A stretch of 64,000 nucleotides of DNA from JAGQPD01 sp020426865 (GTDB lineage: Bacteria; Planctomycetota; Planctomycetia; Pirellulales; Pirellulaceae). Within the stretch, counting starts at the first letter, position 1. Every line of letters starts with the position of its first letter. Below the pieces are notes generated by a model. That model had not been told where the DNA came from. It saw only the letters and a program-made list of their open reading frames with translations, and did not search any database. The translations under genes were made by a program, and so were the position numbers. The stretch is taken from the NCBI GenBank assembly GCA_041399065.1, contig JAWKTN010000006.1:682001-746000 (forward strand), given 5' to 3'. Below are positions 27,288-36,052 of this stretch, in pieces.

Positions 27288-29357
27288 ATGCCTCAGTTAC
27301 TCACACTTCAACGAAACATGCTGGCACTCGCCGCGTGGATCATTGCTGTCGGCTGTTGTGCCGGCATCACTCGAGCCGCAACGTCCGTCTCGATCTCCGG
27401 GACGCTGTGGAGGATCAACGGGAAGGTCACCAATCCGGGGACCGCGTGCGAAGGGCGACTCATGAATGTCCGGATGGTGAACGCGACCTTTGAAGATCGC
27501 ACACGTCCAGACTTCGATCCAGAGTCCAACGCACAGGAGCTACTGACGCAACTGGAAGCATATCGCAACGCGGGTATCAACGCGATCACACTTTGCCTGC
27601 AAGGTGGCATGCCGGGCTACGAGGGCGCTACCAACAGCGCTTTTCGCGAAGATGGCACGCTCGACAACGACTATCTCTCGCGCGTTGAACGTCTGATTCT
27701 CGGATGTGACAAACAGGGAATGGCAGTAATCTTGACGCTTTTCTACCAGCGACAATCCGGTGTCTTGCGCGATGACGATGCGATTCGCCGCGGCGTCGTC
27801 AATGCCGCGCGCTGGATCCAAGAGCAGCGATTCGCAAACGTGTTGCTGGAGATTGCCAACGAATATCCGCACAGTGGCTTTGCACATGGATTGATCCGCG
27901 ATCCGGCCGGCCAGGCTAGTCTCGTAACATTGGCCAAAAACTCCGCACCTCAATTGCTCGTTTCGACCAGCGGCATTGGACACGGTCGTCTGGACGCCCC
28001 TGTCGCCGAAGCCTGTGACTACCTGACGGTCCATTGGAATGGCGTCGACATCGATGACATACCGCGTCTCGTGGAACAACTGAAGAAATACAACAAGCCA
28101 ATCGTCTGCAATGAAGACGATCGCACTGGAACGAACGCCGTGCGAGCCATGAAGGCAACGATCGGGGCGGGTACCTCCTACGGTCTAATGTTGAAAGACA
28201 TCAATCAGAAGTTCCCTTTTTCGTTTCGCGGACTAGATGATGACCCTGAGTATTACGCCGCGCTGGCAGCGGTTACCGAACCATATTTTCCACCACCAGA
28301 ATCGCAAGGCGGTTGGAGAACGCTCGATAACGATGCCGACGTTCGCCAGGTGGCGGGCATGGATCCACAGAAGTTGTCAGCATTGCGTGACTGGTTACTG
28401 GCATCCGACAACCGCAATTTCGCTGGCGTCGTCATTCGGCACGGTTTCATTGCGTTGCAAGTCGAACGTGGCAACGATGCCGCGACCGACGCGCGGCGCG
28501 TCGCGTCAGTCTCCAAAGCAATTTGTGCGACGGTGCTGGCGATTGCGTCGGAGCGCAGCCAGCACGGCCAGACGCCTCGAGCCATGACGTTTGACGATCG
28601 TGCGTTCGAGTTTATCCCTTGGGCGCAACCGTTGAGCGACCCGCGCAAGGCCGACATAACGGTCAAACAACTGCTGAACTATACGTCAGGAATCTGCCCT
28701 GAAGCAACCGGTGCACCGAACAGCGGTTCGTGGGAATATATATTGGGCCACACCGACGACGTTCGCACGGCACAATTGGCCTTTGCCCCTGGCGATGGCT
28801 GCGGATATTCCACCCACGCCCTCTCGCACGCCTCGCTCGTTTGCGAAAATGTCACCGGCATACCCTACGACGAGTTCGCCATCGAAGCATTGTTTCGTCC
28901 CATCGGTGTCGAACATTGGACATTCGAATATTTCAACGGGGGCGATCGCTATGGCAGGCACGCTTCCCATGGACTCGGGATGCCGGCGCGCGATCTCGCA
29001 CGCATCGCTTACTGCATGCTTCACGACGGGCGGTGGAAAGATCAACAGGTCATCCCCACTTGGTTTGTCGATGAAACCGCCACGCCGACGCACCATGTCA
29101 CCAGTCCCGAAATGCGCTGGAAGCTAAATCCCGCCGTCTTTTCCCACGCCTGGGAACTCCCCGCTCGACATGATCCGCAAAGTGGCCGCGACGGTAAGGG
29201 GATCCCCGCTGACGCTCGGTCCAAACCCGGATCCGGTGGCCAAATCATGGCCTTCGTCCCGAGCCTCGATCTCGTAGTGACCCGGCAGAACGGCAGCAGC
29301 GGCGATTGGCAATTTGAGGAATTCGTCCGCCGCGCGTGCGATGCCGTAGTGAAATAG
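27288..29357 (+). CDS. Fusion of clan-A-like glycosidase domain and beta-lactamase-fold serine hydrolase
   Basis: A 689-residue exported protein (signal peptide about 1-31). Residues about 35-335 resemble a cellulase-like (beta/alpha)8 domain, with Glu candidates in LLEIANEYPHS and IVCNEDDRTG. Residues about 360-689 are a class C beta-lactamase/DD-peptidase-fold domain with nucleophile motif Ser407-Val-Ser-Lys410, a Tyr motif in GCGYSTHALS (usually Tyr-x-Asn, here Tyr-Ser-Thr) and KPGSGG near the end. Such folds also act as esterases. A glycosidase fused to an esterase-like domain could remove acyl groups and cleave the same polysaccharide; this is inference. It sits opposite the pectin lyase gene. 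Confidence 0.78.
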   Translation: MPQLLTLQRNMLALAAWIIAVGCCAGITRAATSVSISGTLWRINGKVTNPGTACEGRLMNVRMVNATFEDRTRPDFDPESNAQELLTQLEAYRNAGINAITLCLQGGMPGYEGATNSAFREDGTLDNDYLSRVERLILGCDKQGMAVILTLFYQRQSGVLRDDDAIRRGVVNAARWIQEQRFANVLLEIANEYPHSGFAHGLIRDPAGQASLVTLAKNSAPQLLVSTSGIGHGRLDAPVAEACDYLTVHWNGVDIDDIPRLVEQLKKYNKPIVCNEDDRTGTNAVRAMKATIGAGTSYGLMLKDINQKFPFSFRGLDDDPEYYAALAAVTEPYFPPPESQGGWRTLDNDADVRQVAGMDPQKLSALRDWLLASDNRNFAGVVIRHGFIALQVERGNDAATDARRVASVSKAICATVLAIASERSQHGQTPRAMTFDDRAFEFIPWAQPLSDPRKADITVKQLLNYTSGICPEATGAPNSGSWEYILGHTDDVRTAQLAFAPGDGCGYSTHALSHASLVCENVTGIPYDEFAIEALFRPIGVEHWTFEYFNGGDRYGRHASHGLGMPARDLARIAYCMLHDGRWKDQQVIPTWFVDETATPTHHVTSPEMRWKLNPAVFSHAWELPARHDPQSGRDGKGIPADARSKPGSGGQIMAFVPSLDLVVTRQNGSSGDWQFEEFVRRACDAVVK

Positions 29358-29380
29358 AACTTGTGGTGAAATAGAACTTG
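29349..29380. repeat. 15-bp direct repeat spanning the stop codon
   Basis: The sequence gtgaaatagaacttg occurs perfectly at 29349-29363 and again at 29366-29380, a 17-bp period. The first copy contains the fusion gene's stop codon. It looks like a recent slippage duplication. Confidence 0.75.
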
Positions 29381-29391
29381 ACCTGACGTGC

Positions 29392-29430
29392 GTGGGGCAA
29401 AATGCCCCAGTGTGTGGCATTTTGCCCCAC
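29392..29430 (+). terminator. Perfect 15-bp inverted repeat between convergent genes
   Basis: The arms gtggggcaaaatgcc (29392-29406) and ggcattttgccccac (29416-29430) are exact complements around a 9-base loop. Each arm region is itself nearly palindromic (ggggca-aaa-tgcccc). It lies between the convergent fusion gene and pseudouridine synthase gene and could stop transcription from either side. There is no T-tract, so it may instead be a dispersed palindromic repeat. Confidence 0.55.
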
Positions 29431-29466
29431 TGCAGTGCTCCACCGCCACGGGTACGATGAGAAAGA

Positions 29467-30450
29467 CTAGTTTGTCTTACCGCGATGCTGGCGGAGTACC
29501 GCGAGAAGCCGCTGAAAATCGTCGGGCAGTTCCGCACGGAATTCGATCCGTTGACCGGTGGTCGGGTGGTCGATGGAGAGACTAAAGGCGTGCAGGGCCT
29601 GACGATTCAGGACGACCGACTCGTCCAGCGTTCCTCGGCATAGGTCCTGCATCGAGATCCGCGCATGCCCGGCATAGAGGCGATCGCAGACGACGGGGTA
29701 GCCGACGTGGGCCATGTGAACGCGAATCTGATGCGTCCGACCCGTTTCCGGTTGGACATGCAGATAGCTGAAACCGACGAATCGCTCGACAACTTCGTAA
29801 CGCGTGCGTGCCTCACGACTTGTTGAATGATTCGCCCGAATTGCCATCCGCTCGCGTTGGTAGGGATGAGCGCCAATCGGAGCATCGATAAAATCTGCGT
29901 CGCGGTCGGGCACCCCACGAACCAATGCGTGGTAACACTTATCGACCGTCCGCGATTCGAATTGAGCACACAGGTTCAGATGCGCCGCATCGTTCTTGGC
30001 GATGATGATCACGCCGCTGGTATCGCGGTCCAAACGATGCACGATACCAGGTCGAGCGGGGCCGCCGACCGAACTCAAGCTTTCGAAATGGTAGGCCAAC
30101 GCACTGGCCAAAGTGCCCGTCCAATGTCCTCGAGCCGGGTGTACGACCATTCCCGGCGGTTTATCAATCGCCACGATATCCTGATCTTCATAGATGATCT
30201 TTAGCGGGACACATTCGGGCAGCGGACCGGGCGCGACCTGGTCGGGCAGTTCGACTTGTACCGTCTCTCCAGCCGAAAGAGAATACGACGCCTTGACGCG
30301 CTGACCATCGACAAGAACTTGCTTTCCATTGATCGACCGGCGCATTTGCGTTCGACTGAACTGTGGCAATTGAGTTGCCAGGAATACGTCCAAGCGTTGG
30401 CCGTTGGAATCTGCATCCACCGTCAATCGAACTTGTTCGACATCATTCAT
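29467..30450 (-). CDS. rluD: RluD-family 23S rRNA pseudouridine synthase
   Basis: A 327-residue RNA-modifying enzyme. An S4 RNA-binding domain (about residues 15-75: RLDVFLATQLPQFSRTQ) precedes the RluA/RluD-type synthase domain with catalytic Asp in HRLDRDTSGVII, DKPPGMVVHPA and ETGRTHQIRVHMAH. RluD makes pseudouridines in helix 69 of 23S rRNA; assignment to RluD rather than RluC or RluA is by overall likeness and the S4 domain. The ATG at 30450 overlaps the end of the upstream TPR gene by 8 bases; an in-frame start at 30510 would add an arginine-rich unconserved extension. Confidence 0.9.
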   Translation of the reverse strand: MNDVEQVRLTVDADSNGQRLDVFLATQLPQFSRTQMRRSINGKQVLVDGQRVKASYSLSAGETVQVELPDQVAPGPLPECVPLKIIYEDQDIVAIDKPPGMVVHPARGHWTGTLASALAYHFESLSSVGGPARPGIVHRLDRDTSGVIIIAKNDAAHLNLCAQFESRTVDKCYHALVRGVPDRDADFIDAPIGAHPYQRERMAIRANHSTSREARTRYEVVERFVGFSYLHVQPETGRTHQIRVHMAHVGYPVVCDRLYAGHARISMQDLCRGTLDESVVLNRQALHAFSLSIDHPTTGQRIEFRAELPDDFQRLLAVLRQHRGKTN

Positions 30451-31360
30451 CGCCGGACGTGGACGTCGTATCGGCCGACGAATCGTTGGACTCCGTCGTA
30501 ACCGGCGCATTTAGTCCGCCACCACTGGCATCGGTATCGCTCGTACCGGAGTTCGCGTCGGGCGAATCTGTGTCGGGCGAATCTGTGTCGGACGGAAGAT
30601 TCAGCTGCGAGTCCATCTCGATTTCGGCGGATGGAACATTCAGGTCACCCTCTTGCGCGGGGACGAACGGCGTATCGGGAGGCTGCATGCCGCCAAGCGG
30701 ATCTTCGCCGCCAAGGTTTCGGAACGCGTCAAGCGGCGAAGGAGCACCGGACGGTTTGTATTCCGCGAGCCATTTCTGGAATTCGCGAGTGGAGGGTTTT
30801 TTCAGGAAGTCGAGTCGTTCTTGAGCCAGAGTGGCCATTGCCGATCCTGGCCAATTCTTGATGACGGTCTCGTATTGCTCGATAGCCGAATCAATGTCAT
30901 CGAGCCCCGAGTAGGCTTGGGCAAGTCCCAAATAGGCCCGCTGACGCAACATGTCGTCTTTGGCACTGGCCAGGGCGTTTTCATAGGCCGTCTGGGCCTC
31001 GCGATACTCCAACGTTGACTTGGCTTCATCGCGTCCCAAGTAGAGTGCCCCAGACGACAAGTGCATATCACCGGCCGACTGCCATGCCCAACCTGCGGCA
31101 GGTTCCCCTTTGAATTCTTCTCCGACACTTTCCAATTTCTGGATATCTCGGTCCATGGCAGCAATGAAATAGGCCTGCCATCCCGGTGCCCCCTTCCCCT
31201 GATTCATGCCAGAAAGGTAGCTAAATCCGAGGATCGCCACAAAAAACAGCAGAATACCACCAATGATCAGGTTGGTGTGCGGCTTGAGGGCCTTCAGCTT
31301 TTCTTCAAGCCACCCCGCTAGTTCGTTTTCCTGCAATTCATGCCGTCGGGCGGTTTTCAT
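30443..31360 (-). CDS. Membrane-anchored TPR protein
   Basis: A 305-residue protein. One transmembrane helix (about residues 31-50, NLIIGGILLFFVAILGF) is preceded by a short cytoplasmic segment. Residues about 75-200 form TPR-like helical pairs (AYLGLAQAYSGLDDIDSAIEQYE, split in two pairs). The last 80 residues are an acidic Ser/Thr/Asp-rich tail with a repeated SPDTD motif. The topology resembles YfgM, a membrane TPR protein of envelope chaperone networks, but the likeness is only of layout. It is coupled with the pseudouridine synthase gene by an 8-base overlap. Confidence 0.7.
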   Translation of the reverse strand: MKTARRHELQENELAGWLEEKLKALKPHTNLIIGGILLFFVAILGFSYLSGMNQGKGAPGWQAYFIAAMDRDIQKLESVGEEFKGEPAAGWAWQSAGDMHLSSGALYLGRDEAKSTLEYREAQTAYENALASAKDDMLRQRAYLGLAQAYSGLDDIDSAIEQYETVIKNWPGSAMATLAQERLDFLKKPSTREFQKWLAEYKPSGAPSPLDAFRNLGGEDPLGGMQPPDTPFVPAQEGDLNVPSAEIEMDSQLNLPSDTDSPDTDSPDANSGTSDTDASGGGLNAPVTTESNDSSADTTSTSGDE

Positions 31361-31677
31361 GTTCTACCCATCTCGCCGTTTGAGCCGTTGGTGGTTCCGG
31401 TGCACTGAAGCCGTAAGTATAGGGCCCCATTCGGATTAGCGTCAAGGTCGGCCCAACCATCCCCTGGCTCTCCGGCACTCCGTCGCTCAATCCATGCGAT
31501 CCAGGCGATACTCTGCAATCCACGACATGCCCCTGGACGGGACGTCAGCAATGAAATGCTCCTCCCGCGCAATTGCTGCTCCCAATGATCAATGATAATG
31601 TTAAAATGGGAGAGTTCGATCCATCGTCGCCCACAAGAACAATTGGGGCTTGTGATTTCATCTGCGAGAACACCACC

Positions 31678-32238
31678 GTGTCATCCATTCTTGATAATCC
31701 AGCGATTCGCGGCATTGCCCTGCCGATGACGGTCACGCAGTATCACCAAATGGGCAACGCTGGGATCCTGGTGGGCAATACGGAACTCATTCGTGGATAC
31801 GTATTTGAAAAAATGATCAAGTCGCCCGTTCACAGCTGGATTGTACAGCGTATGGCCTCATGGCTACGCGACGCTGTACCACGCGAGCATTACGTCCGAC
31901 AGGAACAACCTTTGACGCTTGACGATTCCGAACCGGAGCCGGACTTGGCGATTGTTGCCGGAAATGTCGATCTTCATCGCGACCATCATCCCCACACCGC
32001 ACTGCTCGTCATTGAGGTATCCATTTCATCACTGGAATTGGATCGTGAAAAAACCAGAATCTATGCCAAAGCCGGCATTCAGGAGTACGCCATCATTGTG
32101 CCGACGACGGAATCCGTTGAACTCTTCCGAGGGGCCGACGGCGAGCGATATCGGGAGGCTGTCAGGCTTGATGGGAATGGCAGCTTGGAATTCGCCGGTT
32201 TGCCTGGTTTTGCACTACCAATTCGCGACCTCTTCTGA
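31678..32238 (+). CDS. Uma2 family (DUF820) putative endonuclease
   Basis: About 186 residues from a GTG at 31678; the start is uncertain, with ATGs at 31585, 31606 and 31726 as alternatives, none with a good Shine-Dalgarno. The family's pattern is present: MTVTQYHQM near the start, SPVHSWIVQRM, EPEPDLAIV, LLVIEVSISSLELDREKTR and YAKAGIQEYAIIV, which form a PD-(D/E)XK-like nuclease core (Asp, Glu and Lys in order). Uma2 proteins multiply in cyanobacteria and planctomycetes and their role is unknown. The gene is followed at once by three palindromic repeats. Confidence 0.82.
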   Translation: MSSILDNPAIRGIALPMTVTQYHQMGNAGILVGNTELIRGYVFEKMIKSPVHSWIVQRMASWLRDAVPREHYVRQEQPLTLDDSEPEPDLAIVAGNVDLHRDHHPHTALLVIEVSISSLELDREKTRIYAKAGIQEYAIIVPTTESVELFRGADGERYREAVRLDGNGSLEFAGLPGFALPIRDLF

Positions 32239-32314
32239 TCTCTGTCGCGCCAGCGACCGTTCGGCACTTTCACCAGCGTCGCCACCGGTGTAGGATCCGG
32301 CGGACAATGTTCCA

Positions 32315-32388
32315 CGGCTGTCCCAGCCGCCCCTAGTTCCACGGCTTTCCCAGCCGTATTGCAAAATGTTTCACGGCTGTCCCAGCCG
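32315..32388 (+). repeat. Three copies of a palindromic repeat (cggctgtcccagccg)
   Basis: The 15-base core occurs at 32315-32329 and 32374-32388, with a one-base variant (cggctttcccagccg) at 32342-32356. The core folds as a 6-bp stem (cggctg/cagccg) with a 3-base loop. All three are preceded by a conserved gttNcA-type flank (gttccac, gttccac, gtttcac), so the full unit is about 21 bases. They lie between the Uma2 and helicase genes, facing plus. The same unit recurs at 39260 and 40435. Confidence 0.85.
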
Positions 32389-32461
32389 TTTTAACACCAA
32401 CAACGTCTATCACGATCGGCACGGCGAAACGGACCAACTGGCAACAGATGGGCAACACAGG

Positions 32462-34522
32462 ATGGCACGAAAGCAGGATCCGTTTTTAGAGGGACTGAAT
32501 CCGGCGCAGCGCGAAGCGGTCGCGACCGAATCGGGTCCCATGTTGGTCCTCGCGGGAGCCGGAACCGGGAAGACGCGCGTGGTCACGTTTCGCATAGCGC
32601 GGCTGATATCGCGCCGCATCAAGCCGGAGCGTATCTTGGCGGTCACGTTTACCAACAAGGCGGCTGGCGAGATGAAGGAGCGGGTTGCGGAACTTCTAAA
32701 AAAGGGTCGCAAGCTCGCCACCGTGCCGGAAATATCAACGTTTCACTCGTTGTGCGTGCGAGTATTGCGTCGGCACATTCAGCGGCTGGGATATCCGGCC
32801 AAATTCACGATTTATGCTCAGGGACAGCAGGAGAGCGTCGCACGGCGCGCGTTACGGGAAATCCGCGCCACCGATGCTCTGTTGCGACCTGGAGATCTAT
32901 TGTCGTACATTAGCAATTGGAAGACGCATTCGGTGACGCCCCGGCAGGCAGCGGCTGCCGCCATAAGTGACAAGGACCATTTCGCCGCTGCCGCGTATCG
33001 TCGCTATCAGGAGACGCTCAAAGCCGCTGGGGCGGTCGACTTCGACGATTTGCTGCTATGCACCGAACAATTGTTCGCGCAACATGTCGACATCCGACGC
33101 GACGAGGCGGCACGCTTCGATCATGTTCTGATCGATGAATACCAGGACACCAATCGCAGTCAGTATCGAATCGTACGAGCGTTGGCGGCATCGCACCGGA
33201 ACCTGTGCGTTGTGGGGGACGACGATCAATCGATCTACGGCTGGCGCGGTGCCGAAGTCCAGCACATTCTCAATTTCCGTAAGGACTGGCCGGATGCCAA
33301 GGTCGTTCGCCTGGAAGAAAACTATCGATCCTCCGGCGAAATCATCACGCTCGCCAACCGCTTGATCCAACACAATCGTTTGCGTCACGACAAAAAGCTC
33401 ATCCCCGTCCGCGGCCAAGGAGAAAAACCGACGATCCAACAATTCGCCAGTGAAGATGAAGAGGCCGAACAGATTATTGCCAATATCGCTCGACGCATCG
33501 AAAAAGGCGAGGTGGAACCACGCGATATTGCAATTCTGTTCCGGACGAACGAACAACCGCGTCTGTTCGAAACCGAACTCCGCAAACGCAAGTTGCCGTA
33601 CGTGCTGATTGGTGGCATGTCGTTTTTTGACCGCAAGGAGATCCGCGACTGCCTGGCGTACATGCAACTGATCGCCGACCCCAACGATGACGTGTCGCTG
33701 ATGCGCGTCATCAACACGCCGCCACGGGGGATTGGTCCCAAGACGGTCGAGTCGCTAATGGCCGAATCCTTGCAGCAACAACATTCGCTGTGGGATCATA
33801 TCTCTACCGAGTCGACAACGGCGCGGTTGACGATGGGCACACGCCAGTCCTTGCGAAGTTTTGTCGCCAAGATTGACGAGTATCGAACAAGAGCTCAAGC
33901 GGAACCGCTGACATCGTTGACTCGCCAGATGATCCACGATGTCGGCTATCGGGACGAGATCAACCAACACTATCCGGAGGAGGCGGATCGCGAAAGCCGG
34001 TGGAATTCGGTCGAGGAATTGGTCAATGCGCTCGGTGAATTCGAAGACAAGAAATCACGGCGAAAAAAGAAAGTGGAAATGTCGGAGTTCCTGGACGACA
34101 TTTTGCTGTCTCAGTTCGATTCGACCGATGACAAAGAAAAACAATTGCGACGCAACGCCATAGTCTTGATGACGCTGCACGCCGCGAAAGGACTCGAATT
34201 CCCGCAGGTATACCTCGTGGGACTGGAGGAAGGGATCCTCCCGCATCAGCGAAGTGTACTGGCAATGGATGATTCGATCGACGAAGAACGTCGGCTCTGT
34301 TACGTCGGCGTCACGCGAGCTCAAGAGCGACTAACGTTGTCACGCTGTGAATCACGCCGGAAATGGGGAAAACAACGACAAGCGTACGCCAGCCGCTTCC
34401 TCTACGAATTGGCCGACATGGCGGACCGCGCGCGAGATGCCATCGAAGGCTATCTCAAGAGCATGCATATCGCCAGCGATGCCGCTCAACAGCCATCTCG
34501 CAAGAGGAAAAAGAAAGCCTGA
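32462..34522 (+). CDS. UvrD/PcrA/Rep-type superfamily I DNA helicase
   Basis: A 686-residue 3'-5' helicase with all SF1A motifs: Walker A LAGAGTGKTRV, TFTNKAAGEM, DEYQDTNRSQ (motif II), GDDDQSIYGWRGA (III), ENYRS (IV), TLHAAKGLEFPQV (V) and YVGVTRAQERL (VI). The ATG at 32462 gives the usual short N terminus before the Q motif (LNPAQREAV); an upstream in-frame start would run through the palindromic repeats. The short basic tail (RKRKKKA) differs from the Tudor-like ends of PcrA. The likely role is repair or removal of replication blocks; which subfamily applies is unclear, so no symbol is given. Confidence 0.93.
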   Translation: MARKQDPFLEGLNPAQREAVATESGPMLVLAGAGTGKTRVVTFRIARLISRRIKPERILAVTFTNKAAGEMKERVAELLKKGRKLATVPEISTFHSLCVRVLRRHIQRLGYPAKFTIYAQGQQESVARRALREIRATDALLRPGDLLSYISNWKTHSVTPRQAAAAAISDKDHFAAAAYRRYQETLKAAGAVDFDDLLLCTEQLFAQHVDIRRDEAARFDHVLIDEYQDTNRSQYRIVRALAASHRNLCVVGDDDQSIYGWRGAEVQHILNFRKDWPDAKVVRLEENYRSSGEIITLANRLIQHNRLRHDKKLIPVRGQGEKPTIQQFASEDEEAEQIIANIARRIEKGEVEPRDIAILFRTNEQPRLFETELRKRKLPYVLIGGMSFFDRKEIRDCLAYMQLIADPNDDVSLMRVINTPPRGIGPKTVESLMAESLQQQHSLWDHISTESTTARLTMGTRQSLRSFVAKIDEYRTRAQAEPLTSLTRQMIHDVGYRDEINQHYPEEADRESRWNSVEELVNALGEFEDKKSRRKKKVEMSEFLDDILLSQFDSTDDKEKQLRRNAIVLMTLHAAKGLEFPQVYLVGLEEGILPHQRSVLAMDDSIDEERRLCYVGVTRAQERLTLSRCESRRKWGKQRQAYASRFLYELADMADRARDAIEGYLKSMHIASDAAQQPSRKRKKKA

Positions 34523-34532
34523 TCCCAGTTGC

Positions 34533-35030
34533 TCACGTTGACACTCTGGCATTCCCCTGGCCGGCAAATTCTCGTTGAATGACGTCCTGCCGGTACTGAA
34601 AGACTCGCTCCAAATCGGGGCGGACCAGCCAACGATGCGTTAGGAAAGAGAGTGGTACCTGATAACGAACTGTATCACGCATCCGTGTTCGCTCATCGTC
34701 GATCGCCTCAAATTCGTGCGTGTGGCTCCATTTGCGGTACGGTCCCCGCAATTGCTCGTCGACGAATCGAAACGGCGGCTCCCAACTACGGATAATCGTC
34801 CGCCACCGGATGGGTACGCCATGCAGTCGCAAACGATAGTCGATCAACGTACCCACCCGCATCTCGATGGGCTCCGGCGTAAGAATGCGGAAATGCAGGA
34901 AGGGTGGCGTGAGTCGCCCCAGGTTGGTCGCGTCCCCAAAGTACGAAAACACCACTTCCAATTGTTCCGGGATGACCGTTTCGGTCTTCAGAACAAACGA
35001 GTCACCATCGCGATCGATTTGAACTGTCAT
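34533..35030 (-). CDS. SRPBCC (START-like) ligand-binding protein
   Basis: A 165-residue soluble protein of the polyketide cyclase/SRPBCC helix-grip fold: ETVIPEQLEVVFSYFGDATN (the usual 'DAxN' turn), LTPPFLHFRILTP, WEPPFRFVDEQLRGPYRKW, HTHEFEAID and VRYQVPLSFL. Proteins of this type bind hydrophobic ligands; the substrate is not known. The ATG at 35030 follows a GGGGAG Shine-Dalgarno. It lies 16 bases after a TIGR01777 epimerase gene, a pairing seen in many bacteria in which both domains may even be fused. It converges with the helicase gene at 10 bases. Confidence 0.83.
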   Translation of the reverse strand: MTVQIDRDGDSFVLKTETVIPEQLEVVFSYFGDATNLGRLTPPFLHFRILTPEPIEMRVGTLIDYRLRLHGVPIRWRTIIRSWEPPFRFVDEQLRGPYRKWSHTHEFEAIDDERTRMRDTVRYQVPLSFLTHRWLVRPDLERVFQYRQDVIQREFAGQGNARVST

Positions 35031-35046
35031 TGCAACACTCCCCACT

Positions 35047-35946
35047 CTAGCGTGTCCCGGCTAACAGACTGGCCAGCGATTCGTCCAATTTGGGAAACTC
35101 GAACTGGTATCCGGTCTCCTGCAGTCGCTGCGGGACCACTCGCAGACTGGCCAACAACAGGTCATTGGCCATTTCCCCCAAAGCCAATCTCGCGGCAAAG
35201 GCAGGCATCGGTAAAAAGGCCGGACGATGTACCGCCTTGGCCAAACTCCGCGTGAACTCGGCATTCGTCACCACCTCTGGTGCCACCGCATTGACGGGTC
35301 CATGCAGACTGTCTGTCCGCGCAGCGTGCAGGATCACACCTACGGCATCGGCAATGTCGAGCCAGCTCCACCACTGTCGACCACTACCGATCGGGCCTCC
35401 CAAGCCCAAGCGGAACGGTAGCAACATTTTCGCCAATGCCCCGTCGCGTTTGCTCAACAACATGCCATAACGCAGATTGACAACGCGAATCCCCGCGTCG
35501 ATGGCAGGCTGGCAGGCTCCCTCCCATTGATGACACACCTCTGGCAGGAAGCCAGATCCCCTTGGCTTGTCTTCGGTCAAGATCTCGTCGCCACGATCGC
35601 CGTAGAAACCAACGGCCGACGCACACACCAGCACCGCCGGCTTGTGGGATAATCCTGCCACCGTGCGACTGATCAACTCCGTACCCTGCTGACGACTGTC
35701 GCGAATTCGAGCCTTCTTGGCTTCGCTCCAACGACCTTGAGCAATGTTCTCGCCAGCCAGATGCACAACAATGTCGACCCCTTCCAGTGGGGCCGCATCG
35801 ATTCGCCCGTCCTGCACCGACCAATGGACCACCCCCGTCCCCGCACGTCTGCGAGTGATCTGGACGACTTCGTCCCCCTCCCTCTTCAGACGCCCGAGCA
35901 ACGCTTGCCCCACCAACCCCGTAGCGCCCGTTACCGCAATTCGCAT
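35047..35946 (-). CDS. TIGR01777 family NAD-dependent epimerase (YfcH-like)
   Basis: A 299-residue short-chain dehydrogenase-like protein. Its Rossmann motif is TGATGLVGQALL at the start, followed by VVHLAGENIAQGRW, SRQQGTELI, SASAVGFYGDRGDE-type motif (here CASAVGFYGDRG), LRYGMLLSKRDGAL and the DUF1731 C-terminal region (PMPAFAARLALGEMA, LLASLRVVPQRLQ). The reaction is not established for this family. The ATG at 35946 places the glycine-rich loop at residue 7, as usual. It is probably co-transcribed with the SRPBCC gene. Confidence 0.9.
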   Translation of the reverse strand: MRIAVTGATGLVGQALLGRLKREGDEVVQITRRRAGTGVVHWSVQDGRIDAAPLEGVDIVVHLAGENIAQGRWSEAKKARIRDSRQQGTELISRTVAGLSHKPAVLVCASAVGFYGDRGDEILTEDKPRGSGFLPEVCHQWEGACQPAIDAGIRVVNLRYGMLLSKRDGALAKMLLPFRLGLGGPIGSGRQWWSWLDIADAVGVILHAARTDSLHGPVNAVAPEVVTNAEFTRSLAKAVHRPAFLPMPAFAARLALGEMANDLLLASLRVVPQRLQETGYQFEFPKLDESLASLLAGTR

Positions 35947-36052
35947 GGTGCAACTCCTGCGTGTCAATTGGTTTCCCCAAAGAGGCAAACCGTAGACTCA
36001 CCGCGGGCGCAACTGAAATTTTGCGCAAATCGGCCAGGTAGATGCTGCGAGA

